Assembly (NCBI RefSeq): GCF_001625305.1
Contig: NW_017803854.1
Span: forward strand, 1,087,060 to 1,151,059
Source of the DNA: Branchiostoma belcheri
Taxonomy: Eukaryota; Chordata; Leptocardii; Amphioxiformes; Branchiostomatidae
Reading direction: 5' to 3'
DNA: 64,000 nucleotides
A model generated the notes under the pieces. It was not told the origin of the DNA. It saw only the letters and a list, made by a program, of their open reading frames with translations, and did not search any database. A program made the translations under genes and the position numbers. Shown here piece by piece: positions 12,901 through 28,597 of this stretch (its first letter is position 1; each line of letters begins with the position of its first letter).

Positions 12901-15900
12901 CCCGAGTAGGGAGTCTTCTGTGTCCAAGGCTGGGCTGGCCAGACACATGCACATGCACGGTCCCACACCCATGCCTGCAGCGCTGCACAAGCCAGCCAGC
13001 TACAGCGAGCTGAGACAGCAGCAGTACGATAAGTTCAGGAGAGCCGGGCTGTTGGGGGAGGCCAAGAAGGGAAGGTAGGGTGTTCTGTGCAAGGAGAAAC
13101 TTGTTGTTAAAACGTAACAACCTTTAACAGCCTATCCCTGTGTGTGGATTAATTGCTTCAATATGAAATGATCCATCCTCTCAAATTTACTCTTTAGCTG
13201 CAAAGTTCAAGCTTAGTTCCAACACAAGAAGGGACCAAACTCACCATAGACTTTTGATTGATCTCGTCAACCTTCGTCATGCTTCCGACTTCTGGAGAGT
13301 CAGCGGGTGCATCATACATGTACATCTGATGAAGGTTGACGAGATTGACCGAAAATTAATGGTGAGTTCCCTTCTTGTGTTGGAAGATTGAACTTTGCAG
13401 CTATGGATTCTACCAACACAGATGAGCTTTCATTCAAAATTTACTCTCTGATTAAAAAATCAGGAAAAAGAAGCGGTCGACGTCGCCGCTGATGATCGAC
13501 CTTCTGGACGCGAAGCGTGCGGAGGAGCGCCGCCTGGCAGCTCTGCGGGAACTGAAGGAGAAGCAGGCCCTCATCGAGCAGCGCAGGAAGTGGGTCAAGT
13601 CACTGCTCAAGCCTTTCTGATCATGATCATTTAGCCAATGCAAGGTTCTCACTAGGCTGTTTGAGTATAAGGCCCCCTACACTGTGATTTGGACCACATA
13701 TGCTGTGGGGATAGAAATGATTCTTTTGGAGGAAAATATTCTCAGACTGACCCTTCTTACATGTGGAAGTGGGTCAAGTCACTGCTCAAGCCTTTCTGAT
13801 CTAGCCAATGATATGCACAAGGAAATTGTTAGTCAAGCAACGGGATACGTTTTCAAAACATAATATTATCCAGTTGCTTGAGTAACAATTGATTAACCTT
13901 CATCGACATAGATAATGATATGATATGGTGTCAACAACTTCGGCAAAGTCTTATACCACCTTTAACTCATGAAACGTACTGTGCACATGAGAGAAAGATA
14001 GAAGATAGAAGATAGAAGAAGATGGGTGTACCAGCAAGTTCAGAGGTGCTTATTAAGAGTTAAATGGAGAGAATTTTTGACAGGGGTTACTAGAGATTTG
14101 CCAATGAGATTCTGAAGCCATAGTGAGTTTAAACCTGACAACCTTAACAGCCTGTGTAGGGAAACTTGTTTGAGTTTTGATAAAATGCAGTTTATGATCC
14201 AAATTGTGACCTCAAAACTGCTGTTTGCTGCTATAGTGGAGTGCCATCTGAGATTGTGTTTAAAATTTTGGAATGAGTGAATCATATGACAGTAGAGCCA
14301 TATTTTTACAGCGAGATTTGATATTTCTTGTATAATTGTTGAAATAGATAAATTGTAACTAGAAGATAGTGAAACATCAACATTTGTAGATAACAGAAAA
14401 TCATGTATTTTTGAAAGAAGATTTGAGAGATATTGCCAGCTGGTATGTAATACCAGTAGCTTACATGTACCTTTGCTGCAAAAAAGTTTCAAATGCTGCA
14501 TCGCCAACAGAGATTAACTTTCATAGAGGTGTACAAAACTTTTCTAAAAGTAGAACATTTGAAAGCCAAGGTATTAGATGAAAGTATGTTTTTTAAACTA
14601 AAGAGCTTTGTGGAAAAGCAAGCTTAATAGACCTACCTGACTGCCATCAAGTATTAACATAATTCAATTTTGATTATGATCCATACATCCACCCTCATAC
14701 AAACAATATCCTGGTACAAAATCCGGTTACAAATTTATATCAGTGTTAATTTTTTGTTGTGATAGTGTAAGCCATTTTGATATACATGTAATTGTAATTC
14801 TACAGTGCTAGTAGTGATATCATCGTAAGCTGAGGGCAGAACTATTTGAAAATTGATGAATAATCTAACACTGAGAGCTCACCAGTGCTTTGTTGGATCT
14901 TTCCTTCACACACACGATACATGCCAACCGCTGCCTCCCTGTGTAGGAAACGTAACACAGAGCACACGACTCTCGGTGTTGCATTGTTCATCCAGCTTTC
15001 AAATGCTTCTGCCCTGAGGGTGTATGCTCACAGTGTAACGTTAGACAGGGTGGCAGAGTTGGTATTGTAACAACGCTGTACAATGTTGTGGACCTGTTCA
15101 GTGTTTCTGTATTGTGTGTGAGAAGGTTTGATTCAATAAAACATTTTTTTTACATCTCTGACTCTTGATCATTTATCAGATACGGTTACATACTATAAAT
15201 TTCTGTTTGGCTAATAGTACTTTAAAACATGGACAGCACATCTTGTCATGCCCTCATAAGTGGTAGGACCAGCATGATATACAGATGATTGTAATCTCAG
15301 ATCTTTCTATAAGACTCGGACACCCTGTGAGAGTGAAGAAAAAGCACAAGTGTTACAAAACTTTGAGGACAATTCCCTTGTTGCAGTGTTGTTATCTAGG
15401 CCTGTGATTGGAGTTACAGAAGGGTAGTGATGACAGAATTAGTGGCAGCAAAAAATTCACACCATTCACTGAAAAACCTGAAGACTGTGGATTTGTTGGT
15501 GATCAAATAGAGACTGTATTTTTCCTTTTTACCCATTCCTGCCAATCACCACTTTGTTATGTCCTAAGGACATTATTACCAACATTGTAAAGACAAAATA
15601 AAACATAACTTCTTAAATGCTGCAGCTAAACCCTGACTTACATTGATCACAGTAAAGGTAAGTTGTATCTGCAGTTATGTGTGCTGTGTACATCTTTCTG
15701 ATCTATTGACAAGGTGTATTATGCGTGTGAGAAGTCCTTTGGTGTACTGTAAATGCTGTGTCAAACCAGACTCTTGTATTCCAGGGACCAACAGTTGCTG
15801 AAAGACTGGAGAGACAAGGGCAAACGGATGCAGATGAGGCAGTTTCTCAGCTCTGTAAAGAAAGGTAAATGGCATAATGCCATTAAAATACAGCACTTAA

Positions 15901-17845
15901 TAGCATCATTCCATACTTCCCAGAAGTAGCAGCAAATTCTGGTAAAGAACAGAATACAGTGCCTTCGATAACATGAAGACATAACTCTATCAGCACCAAG
16001 GACAGCACCTCTAGCAGTGAACAGATTTTGAGCATACTGATAGGAAAAAAGTGTTTCTTGTTATTGTCACATAGCTAACATCTTTAGACTCTTTGCTCCA
16101 TTTGATTGTAGTTTTCATTTTGACTTCCATTTTTCTGCAGACCACAAGCCTCTGCAGACTCAATCAAAGAATACATGTAGCTCTCTCTATCTGGTTTAAT
16201 GTCTGTTGTTCCTCGTGTTCTGAGGGTTAGACATGCTTGCACTCTGATGCTGGGGCTTGATGATACATGTATCTCGCCATTTGCCTCTGTCCTGTGGTTC
16301 TTGGGCACAGCAAATTCAATACCCCTGCAGGTTAGAGTCTCAGCAACTGTATAAAATTATGTCAATTTGTTGTTTTGGGGTTGTTTTTAATTCGACTTCC
16401 ATTTTTCTGTAGACCACAAGCCCCTGAAGATGCCGTATGGTGTGGACACTGCCCACATGAAGATGGTGGACAGGAAGGAGCGGATGCAGGGAGACACCAA
16501 AGCCCAGCAGGACAGGATCAACCAGATACTATCCAGGGAAGCCGCTGAAAGGGCCAAGTAAGTTCCTCGTATTTTAACCTTGTCCCTGCTGCCTAACTCT
16601 GTAACTAATAGGTAGCTAAATGGCCACTTCCATATGCTTATGCCCATTGCCATTCGGTTAAAGTTCACCTTGGTTATGCATTTCTGGATAATGTGAATCT
16701 TTTTCTAATTGTAGTCTGCAACACTTACATAAAAATCTGAAAAATATATCCTAGACATTTTCCTCCATGGCATATATTTCTGGCCAACTGAAGAATATAT
16801 CAAGGTCGACTACAGTTGCAAGCCAATCAAACATACTGTACACTGTATGTTATTTTCAGTAAGTCAGTAACACCGGTATTCGATGAAGACTTCAATGAAA
16901 GAACAGACATATATTACATACTAGATGAAGAACTAAGATTGGTCAGTACATTCTCTTTTGTTCATGCCTATCTAGAACTGCCCGTGACATAGAGTTGCAG
17001 AGGCGTATCAAGGAGCACGCAGCCAAACTTCAGGACAGGCAGAAACACAAGGGAGACGCCAAGGAAGACCTGGAGCAGGCCAGGAAAGACCTGGAAATTG
17101 TACGCACAGATGAGTCTTTTTTTTGGGGGGGGTATTGAACTAAGAAGATACAGCTGCATTATTTTATTATAACTTTTTAGAATTGCACAAAAAGACATGG
17201 AGTTGATATATTTAACTTCAAACTTTCATAAAGATTCATATCGTATATCATCATATAATACCCTGAGGTCCCAGTAACCTACATCCTACATTGGCAAATT
17301 GAGGATTATCTTGAGATGATTATGCAAGTGTGATGAACAAAATTCAGCTGTCCCTCTTCTTACTGGATCAGAAAGGCTGTCATAGATCTGATTCCTGCCA
17401 ATGGTAGGTTCTGTCACAACCTGCTGGAAAATTCTTTGACATCAAAATCAAAGGCCTACATGTACTATGAATGTGACAGTACCCTCACTTAAACACTAAC
17501 ATTGATACACTTAGCCTGAGGTCCAAACCTACAATATATTTTAGCTTTTGCCGAACCTCTTTCATCCTCTCCACTATTTTTACGGAGAGAACAAAAGAGC
17601 CTTTTCAACAAAAGTACATTGTAGGTTCAGACACCAGGCTACATGTTGGTTTAACCTTTCTGTTCCATCAGGCTGAGCAGCTGCACAGAGAGCTGGTCCG
17701 AGGAGGAACAGCGGACACCAAGCTGGAGTACCGCTTCCGCGCCTTCAACCCTGACCTTTCACCTACGACCACACCCAGGATGTACCCTCCCCCTTACGAG
17801 AGCCTGGCGAAACCCAGGAGCACCATTTCTAACACACAGTTCTGA
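9955..17845 (+). CDS. LRRC27: LRRC27-like leucine-rich-repeat protein
   Basis: Ten exons join in phase to 361 codons: 9955-10125, 10835-10965, 11915-11973, 12217-12366, 12789-13074, 13464-13589, 15785-15864, 16413-16557, 16976-17099 and 17672-17845. I chose the ATG at 9955 because the frame upstream holds no other ATG. Residues 35-130 hold leucine-rich repeats (LDLSRRQLTSIP, LKWLDLRRNRLKHLP, LKTLLLEGNELTSLP, LKGLNLRDNPL). A charged linker and a long Lys/Arg/Glu-rich predicted coiled coil follow, ending in a proline-rich tail (YPPPYESL). This matches the layout of vertebrate LRRC27, which is longer. Its molecular role is not established. It converges on HTRA2. The assignment to LRRC27 rests on layout and motifs, not a search. 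Confidence 0.85.
13195..13420. mobile_element. Foldback element in LRRC27 intron 5
   Basis: Long inverted arms: TAGCTGCAAAGTTCAA near 13197 pairs with TTGAACTTTGCAGCTA near 13389. An inner pair contains CTCGTCAACCTTC and GAAGGTTGACGAG. Similar flanking sequence (TCAAATTTACTCT / TCAAAATTTACTCT) on both sides suggests a target duplication. Related half-elements occur near 21390, 48440 and 49925. Confidence 0.7.
13464..13620 (+). CDS. LRRC27: LRRC27 alternative last exon (short isoform)
   Basis: If the weak donor at 13590 (AA followed by GTGGGT) is not used, exon 6 reads on for eleven codons (KWVKSLLKPF) to a TGA at 13618-13620. An AATAAA signal lies at 15135-15140, about 1.5 kb downstream, so a polyadenylated short transcript is plausible. 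It would keep the leucine-rich repeats and lose the coiled-coil half. This is an inference from splice and poly(A) signals only. Confidence 0.45.
15135..15140 (+). terminator. Poly(A) signal for the short LRRC27 transcript
   Basis: A canonical AATAAA is followed by a T-rich stretch and TCTGACTCTTG. It lies downstream of the alternative stop at 13620 and within the intron before exon 7. Confidence 0.4.
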
Positions 17846-19750
17846 CATAAGGAGCAACACGTAGTTCTGACTCAAACCAAGGAGCACGATATCCAACACA
17901 CAATTCTGACTTAAACCAAGGAGCACTATCTCCAACCATGGAGGTAGAAGAGATATCTTTTTTTACCTCCATGCTCCAACACACAGTTCTGACAATACAT
18001 GTAGGATCCGAATGACATCCCACATTCCAGAACATACCTCATTTCTTTCACCAAATATAGATTGTGTAAAGTTAGACAGACTTTTACATATTCTTTGACA
18101 TACAGCATTATGTTTTAAATTTTCTTTGTCACACAGCATTAGATTATGTTAAATTTACATTTTCTTTCACACAGCATTACTGGTACTTTTACAGTCTTTT
18201 TTGACACACAGCATTACTTCACCTTGGTACTTATACAGTACAGTACTGTAACTATACTACACCTCAGTCACAGTGATAGGCTAGGCTACACATGTAGCCT
18301 CTAGGCTAAAATGTTCTATTTCTTCAATCAGATTTCTGTTTGTATAACAAAAAGTTTTTTTATAAACTGTATTATGTATATAATATTATAATTGTTGCTT
18401 TAGGGTTATACAATTTCTTTGAGAATTGTAAATGTGTGGCAATCATATGGCTGTTATCAAAATATTTTGCAATATTATGTAATCCTGCAATGTTCTTTAC
18501 CAAAGTTTAATTATTATGTTTTTTTAGATTTTGGGTTAAGATGTTGTCAAAAATGGAAGACATTGTTACAGTAATGCTTCTTTGTGACAGTGCACATATT
18601 GTGTGCAAAATGTTAACTTTGTATTATTTTGCTTGCTGACGTACAGTAGCTACTTATTTGTATAGCTCAGGCCCTGTAAATGCTCTGCAATGATTTAATT
18701 TTTTTTCCATATGTGCAATCAAGGAATTGGAATAGAAACTTCTCAACATTTTCCCACACACTTGTGCAGTACAGTGTAAGCTTAAGGAAGTACCGTCAAT
18801 TGATATCAAAGACTCTGTCTTTCAAGATGTTAAACACAAGAAGAGATATTGATTTGAGAAAATCATCAGCATGCAGTTTTTGACACTATCCATGACTTAA
18901 GAAATTTATCAGTAAGAATTCAACTCATGACTGTGTTGCACATGTTAAGACCCAAAGGTTGTAAACCACCTGTTAAAGTTCTAAATATCATATACCTGAA
19001 GTCAACTCTTGTCAAGGGCTTATATTATGTAGTTTCTGTGCCACCACAGGCAACTATCCATGTAAGTAGTGTAAGATATAACGTATGTATATGTTGTATT
19101 TCTTTGTACCATGACATTTGCCCATTGTGTAACATTGGTCAGTTGTTTAATATATGAATGTGTTTTGGGGACATTTTTATAGTAAGTGTTGTTATTCATC
19201 AAAGAGGTTCATTGGCAGTAATAGATGAAGCTGTAACAGTTTAAACCATGTCTCTGCACTATGAAATTCTTAGTACCTTTAGGCTGCTACCAGCATTTTC
19301 AAATATTCTGCAGTTACAATTGATTGTTCGTATCATACTTTATGTAAATTACTATGTATGTCATATTTGTTACGTAATATTTAATCAGGTGCAGTGCAGG
19401 CCAAAGAGATATAATGTGGCCACATGAAGAAGTAGATGTACAAAATGTATGTTACATGTAGTATCATAAAACAGTTTTACATCTTAAAACAATCTGCAGG
19501 CAACTGTTTACTTTTTCATGCATTTCACAGTACTGTTACCATCATCTGTTCAAAAAGGTTGCAATGCATACACTGTTCCATCAGCTGTATTGTACCAAAA
19601 CTGTGCAAAGGCTGTTCCCATGAATTCTATTTAAGAGTACAAATGTACTTACTGCACTTCTCTGTGCTGGGTCAGTTATGGTATGTTATAGTTTGTTCAC
19701 TCAGAGTGCCTTATGTGTATTATGTCAAGTGAAAATAAAGATGTTGACAA
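17846..19750 (+). other. LRRC27 3' UTR
   Basis: AT-rich sequence after the stop codon with no further exon. It begins with three imperfect copies of a unit built on AAGGAGCAC...CACACA.TTCTGAC, the first of which includes the stop codon. It ends at an AATAAA (19734-19739) followed by a GT-rich stretch (GTGTGTCCC), so the 3' UTR may be about 1.9 kb. Confidence 0.55.
19734..19739 (+). terminator. Poly(A) signal, LRRC27 long form
   Basis: Canonical AATAAA followed 10-25 bp later by a GT-rich element. It is the last clear signal before the convergent HTRA2 gene. Confidence 0.5.
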
Positions 19751-20686
19751 TCACGTGTGTCCCTTTTCTGAGCATGGGGGGAGGGGGTAGGTTATAGTGT
19801 TGATTTTGTTTTAGAATACATTTTTCTGTTGAGGATTGGGCAAAAGGGGGATTCTAGGAGCCTAACTGCTAATCAACTGTAAAAACTTTGACAACTGTGA
19901 CAACAATACAGTTACTGGAGTCTGATAAAAACTTTTCGCCTTTTCACTCAACACAAAGCTCTTAAATGGATCATCAATACAAGCTTCGTTAGCAATGCAG
20001 TCCAAGGACAGCAAGCAAAGAATGACATTGTTTCTTTAATGAACAACTTCTGGGGCCCTGTTGGTACAATTCTCATGCATTTAAATGGCAACATTTGCAA
20101 CCAAAATCAATAATACATGCATTAAGTCACTGGTTAATGACTTCGCCTGCTTTCAATGCATATGCTTGAAAAGTTTGTACTTGGGCAAAGCTTGTTTTCT
20201 TAATTTGGAATGAATGAGATGCCACCATGATCTTGCTTAATTCATGTGTTATCAAAATATACTTCAAGAATATTTAAGCTGATTCAGTAAACATGAACAA
20301 GAAATTCAGACCAAAACAAACTGGCAGGCTGCAACAAAATGACAAGCACAACATATTTACAGTTGTATTTACAGCAAATTTGCCTGAGCTGACAGTCAAG
20401 TCACTGAACGTGATGTACTTAATTCATCAGTACTGTAGGAGTAATCAGCTTGTCCTTGTACACATTTACTTTTAAGTTTACACTTAATCTTGAATAGTTG
20501 GCCACAGTTAAGTACAAGAACATGACCCTTTTCACTTACATATCTAGTATTTGTCTAGCACTTTCATGCACATCAAAGTAACACATCAAATACAAAAAAG
20601 AAGTCAGAGTGTATCAAATTCTTTCTTCCGACTAGGAGTTAGTAACGGACAATATTTTCAGTAGATAGATATCCCCCGAAAAACCC
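19751..20686. other. Space between convergent gene ends
   Basis: AT-rich DNA that should include the HTRA2 3' UTR on the minus strand. I found no exon or element. A possible ATTAAA on the minus strand lies near 20035-20040, but it is weak evidence. Confidence 0.35.
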
Positions 20687-25292
<4,606 letters not shown>

Positions 25293-26123
25293 TTTCTATT
25301 TCTTCCCGTCATGCTCATCCAGGAAGAAACTACTCACTTCGGAGGGGTGACAAGTTTTTGTCATCGGGCTGCATAGAAAATGTCCAACGTAATGGTCGTA
25401 AACTTTCATAGTAAAGCTAGTCAAAGGTTTCTAGAATATTGTAGGGAACCGCAAAGAAGTACAATGTGAATCGAAATACAAAAGCACTTTTAATAGTGAA
25501 GAACATTTGTGACTAAAAGAAATGCTGCTTTCAAACTTGAAGGGACCTTGAAGTCAGAAACTTCAACGCAGTTTTCTTGGTTTTAATTTTTTTCACAGTT
25601 TTCCACTACAGTTTGTGCAGTCGTAGATTTCCATGTATAGTTAGGACAGTAGGTATAGGTAAAGGATAACACATTAATGGCTTATATTACGTATTAAAAA
25701 ATTTTTCAGATGTAAAATTCTTTTGCCATGTCTTGGGTTCATATACTTTGTCAAAAATGTACAGTTTTAGTACAACATTACAACTCCTACTTGATTGAAT
25801 GTACAAATAGAATATTATGATACATTATTCTGATAATAAGTAAAAACAGAACTACTGTGGTAGACTTACTTACTTAGATTTAAGTCAGCTTTAAATATTA
25901 GTGTATAATAAATTAACGGTCAATTTAATTAATTGAATTCGTGTACAACTACAACATTCTGATATATTATTCTTATGATAAGTCAAATTGCCTCAGAAGT
26001 TAAGTCAGCTTTTATACTAGTATATAATAACATCAACAGTCAATTTATTTGATTGAATTCGTGTACAACTAGAACATTAGACATACTATACTGAAAATAA
26101 GTCAAATCGCCATAGAACTAGAT
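25293..26123. repeat. HTRA2-H3 variant spacer with tandem repeats
   Basis: The part next to 25292 is the HTRA2 promoter and 5' UTR. From about 25796 to 26125 there are roughly two and a half tandem units of about 120 bp (GTGTACAACTA..AACATT, ATAAGTCAAAT, then AGTCAGCTTTTA). The last unit reaches the stop codon of the histone gene. An AATAAA on the minus strand (26049-26044) may polyadenylate the histone transcript about 75 bp after its stop. Confidence 0.6.
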
Positions 26124-27439
26124 TCAGTTTTCACTGAGTGACCCTGACAGTCTCTCCCCACGCAGTCTCAGAGCCAGGTGCATGTCCCTGGGCATGACGG
26201 TGACTCTCCTGGCGTGGATGGCGCACAGGTTCAAGTCCTCAAACAAGCCCACCAGGTAGGCCTCTACTGCTTCCTGAAGACATTTAAAGAAAATGTTTTA
26301 ATCTTCGAAGAAAACGCAATTTTTTACCTGATGTACTTGCCCACTAAGAATTGTACACTTCTTTGTTAAATATTATGTAGCACGCTACTTTCCAAGCAGA
26401 GCTTTAGGCTTAGGCTTATTTTTGACATGTTTTATGCATTTTTTAAAGGCTTTCTTGATCTTTTCTGTTCTTGTGGCAAATTGTAACTGTCTCTTGAGTT
26501 GGCCAATCTGATACTGTTTGCAGTCACAAAAATCTGCTTGGAGATTATTATGTACGGACGCAATGCCATTGACTTTTATTCATGGAAAATTGGGACATAA
26601 AATTGGTCATGCACTCACTTGCAGGGCAAAAAGAGCGTCGACTTGAAACTTCAGTTCCGTGTTGAACCGCCAGGCGACCTCCCTGACCAGTCGCTGGAAG
26701 CTCAGCTTGGGAATGAGGAGGGCTGTGCTGTGTTGGAACTTGCGGATCTCTTTCAGAGCTTTGCATCCCGGACGAAAACGCCTTTGGGTCGCCCTCCTGC
26801 TTTTATTCTTATCCTTTGTAGCTGAAACGAATATAGATAGTCTGTAAAACAAATGGGGAATTTCATGACATGGCCGATTCCGTACGTATTTCCAATGAGT
26901 TTGAAAATTTTAAATGAAACATCCTTGGTATGTCTTTGTAGACTGGTTACCAAACCTATTTTAGCTGTCGAGTCTCTTTCGCCTTCTCCGCAAGGTATGA
27001 AGGGAACAAACTGAGAGAATCTCCAACTAAAAAAGGTTTGGTAATCATTGTTAGAAACACAGGGTGCTCAAAGTGTTGATCCGACCAATCAAGCAACTGA
27101 GAGACCGCTTGCAAACGGTTTTATATCTAGTACGGGACGTTCCAAAACAATATGATTTTGCCATGATTTCGTGTTTTCATATCATCACAGCCCAATTCAT
27201 CTACCTTCTGAACTGCTATAGCCTCAAAAACAGTCATAGCATGCCAATTCATTGCAGGAACGTCCGTTCTTGAACTTTATAGCCACACGTTCGTTCCCAC
27301 CTTGGCGTTGTCCGTTTTGTTGATTCATGACGAAAGCAGACGGCCAGGGTTGTGAGGGCGGTTTCACAGGAGAAGAGAACGTCACTGCTGGCCTGTGCTG
27401 ACCGCCACGTTTCCTCGACAGTTGCTTCGTCCGGGCCAT
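26124..27439 (-). CDS. Divergent histone H3 variant, cenH3 candidate
   Basis: Three exons (27439-27301, 26821-26619, 26273-26124) join in phase to 163 aa; canonical H3 has 135-136. The tail starts ARTKQ as in H3 but diverges after residue 12 and is long and poorly conserved. The histone fold is clear: [47 protein letters not shown] and RRVTVMP. The C terminus extends past RGER by eight residues. Divergence, introns and a long unique tail fit a centromeric H3. However, loop 1 has the length of ordinary H3 and lacks the insertion usual in CENP-A, so a different H3 variant is possible. Introns and a polyadenylation signal imply replication-independent expression. Confidence 0.8.
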
Positions 27440-28597
27440 TATCCTTACAGCTACCAACCGCAGACGATAACTATAAAATTACTACTAGAGTTTTGTCCGA
27501 CGATAGAGTGTGGAGTCAAAAGACGTCAGTGCATGTAGCGCCAGCGTAAAACAGTTCCTCCGAAAGAAAATGGCACAATCTTCACAGCCCGAGGGAAACG
27601 GGGTGATTTTAAAACCTAAGAATACGCTGGATACACCAAATTCGCTGATGCACTGGCTACTTTGACCCTTTGTGCAGCACTTGATGAAGCTGTAGGTTGG
27701 AATGTTTTAAAAATGGCGGCAATGTGATCAAAGCTAGTGCGCATGCGTTGTCAAGTGTCGTCTGCAACACCGCATCAGAACGCAAAGAAGTAAGCTCCCG
27801 TCTGTATTATGCTGAAAGTGCTGAAAGTACGATCTAAAATCCACATATTTGTTGTTCAGTACAATTGTTTTGAGATACATGTTGATCAATAACTAGTCAT
27901 ATTGTAGTAGGAAGCGATGAATAATATTTAGTTCCCATGAGAAATGCATTAACTCTAAACGGTTTTATTACCTTTTACATGCAATAGGCTATGTTTTATT
28001 TTGTTCAAGGAGGTTATAGTGGAGACAATAACCTCCTTGTTTTGTTACAGGCAGATGGCCGCAGATGTCTAGAAGTTTAAATAAGCAAAGTTCTGACGAC
28101 ACTTTTTGTGGCGAAGACACAAAATGATTGACACTTTATCAACGGCGTATGTTGCTGATTGTGGTACCAATCAAAGATGCCCTGTAGAAAAACAAACTTC
28201 CCAAACAACTGCATTTTGATTGTCTCTTCTACAAGTAGCGTTACATCTACTAGTTCTGGTGAGTTTGTTTGGGAAAGCAAATCCTTGGTCAAAGTGATAC
28301 AACACTACCATACAATTTGAACACACTTCACTGTTTGCATAACAGGATTGGGCAATCAGCAAACTCAATATGACCTTTTGACCGCTCACTTATTACTCAT
28401 TGACTTGTTTGTGAATAGTATTATGAAGGACAAGGAGACAGCCTCGGCTCCCACTTCCGGTACTCTCTCACGAAAGCCTTCTAATATCTGGTTTCCTGTT
28501 TGTATCGCAGAAAGTTCCTCATTTTCTGTCTTGTTGAGACGTCAGCAGTTGTGGTAGTGCTTCCAGCTATAGCGGCAGTTCTATACTACAAGAAGCA
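27440..28597. promoter_or_regulatory. Divergent intergenic region, H3 variant and mosaic protease
   Basis: The two genes start 1.16 kb apart on opposite strands. A small ATG frame of 31 codons at 27570 (+) has no recognisable content. A perfect hairpin, CAAGGAGGTTAT with its complement, lies near 28009-28042. The 200 bp before 28598 probably contain the start and 5' UTR of the protease transcript. Confidence 0.4.

Noticed and set aside
27570..27665. Short ATG frame upstream of the H3 variant on the plus strand
   Set aside because: 31 codons, no similarity and no clear splice sites; not enough for a gene call.
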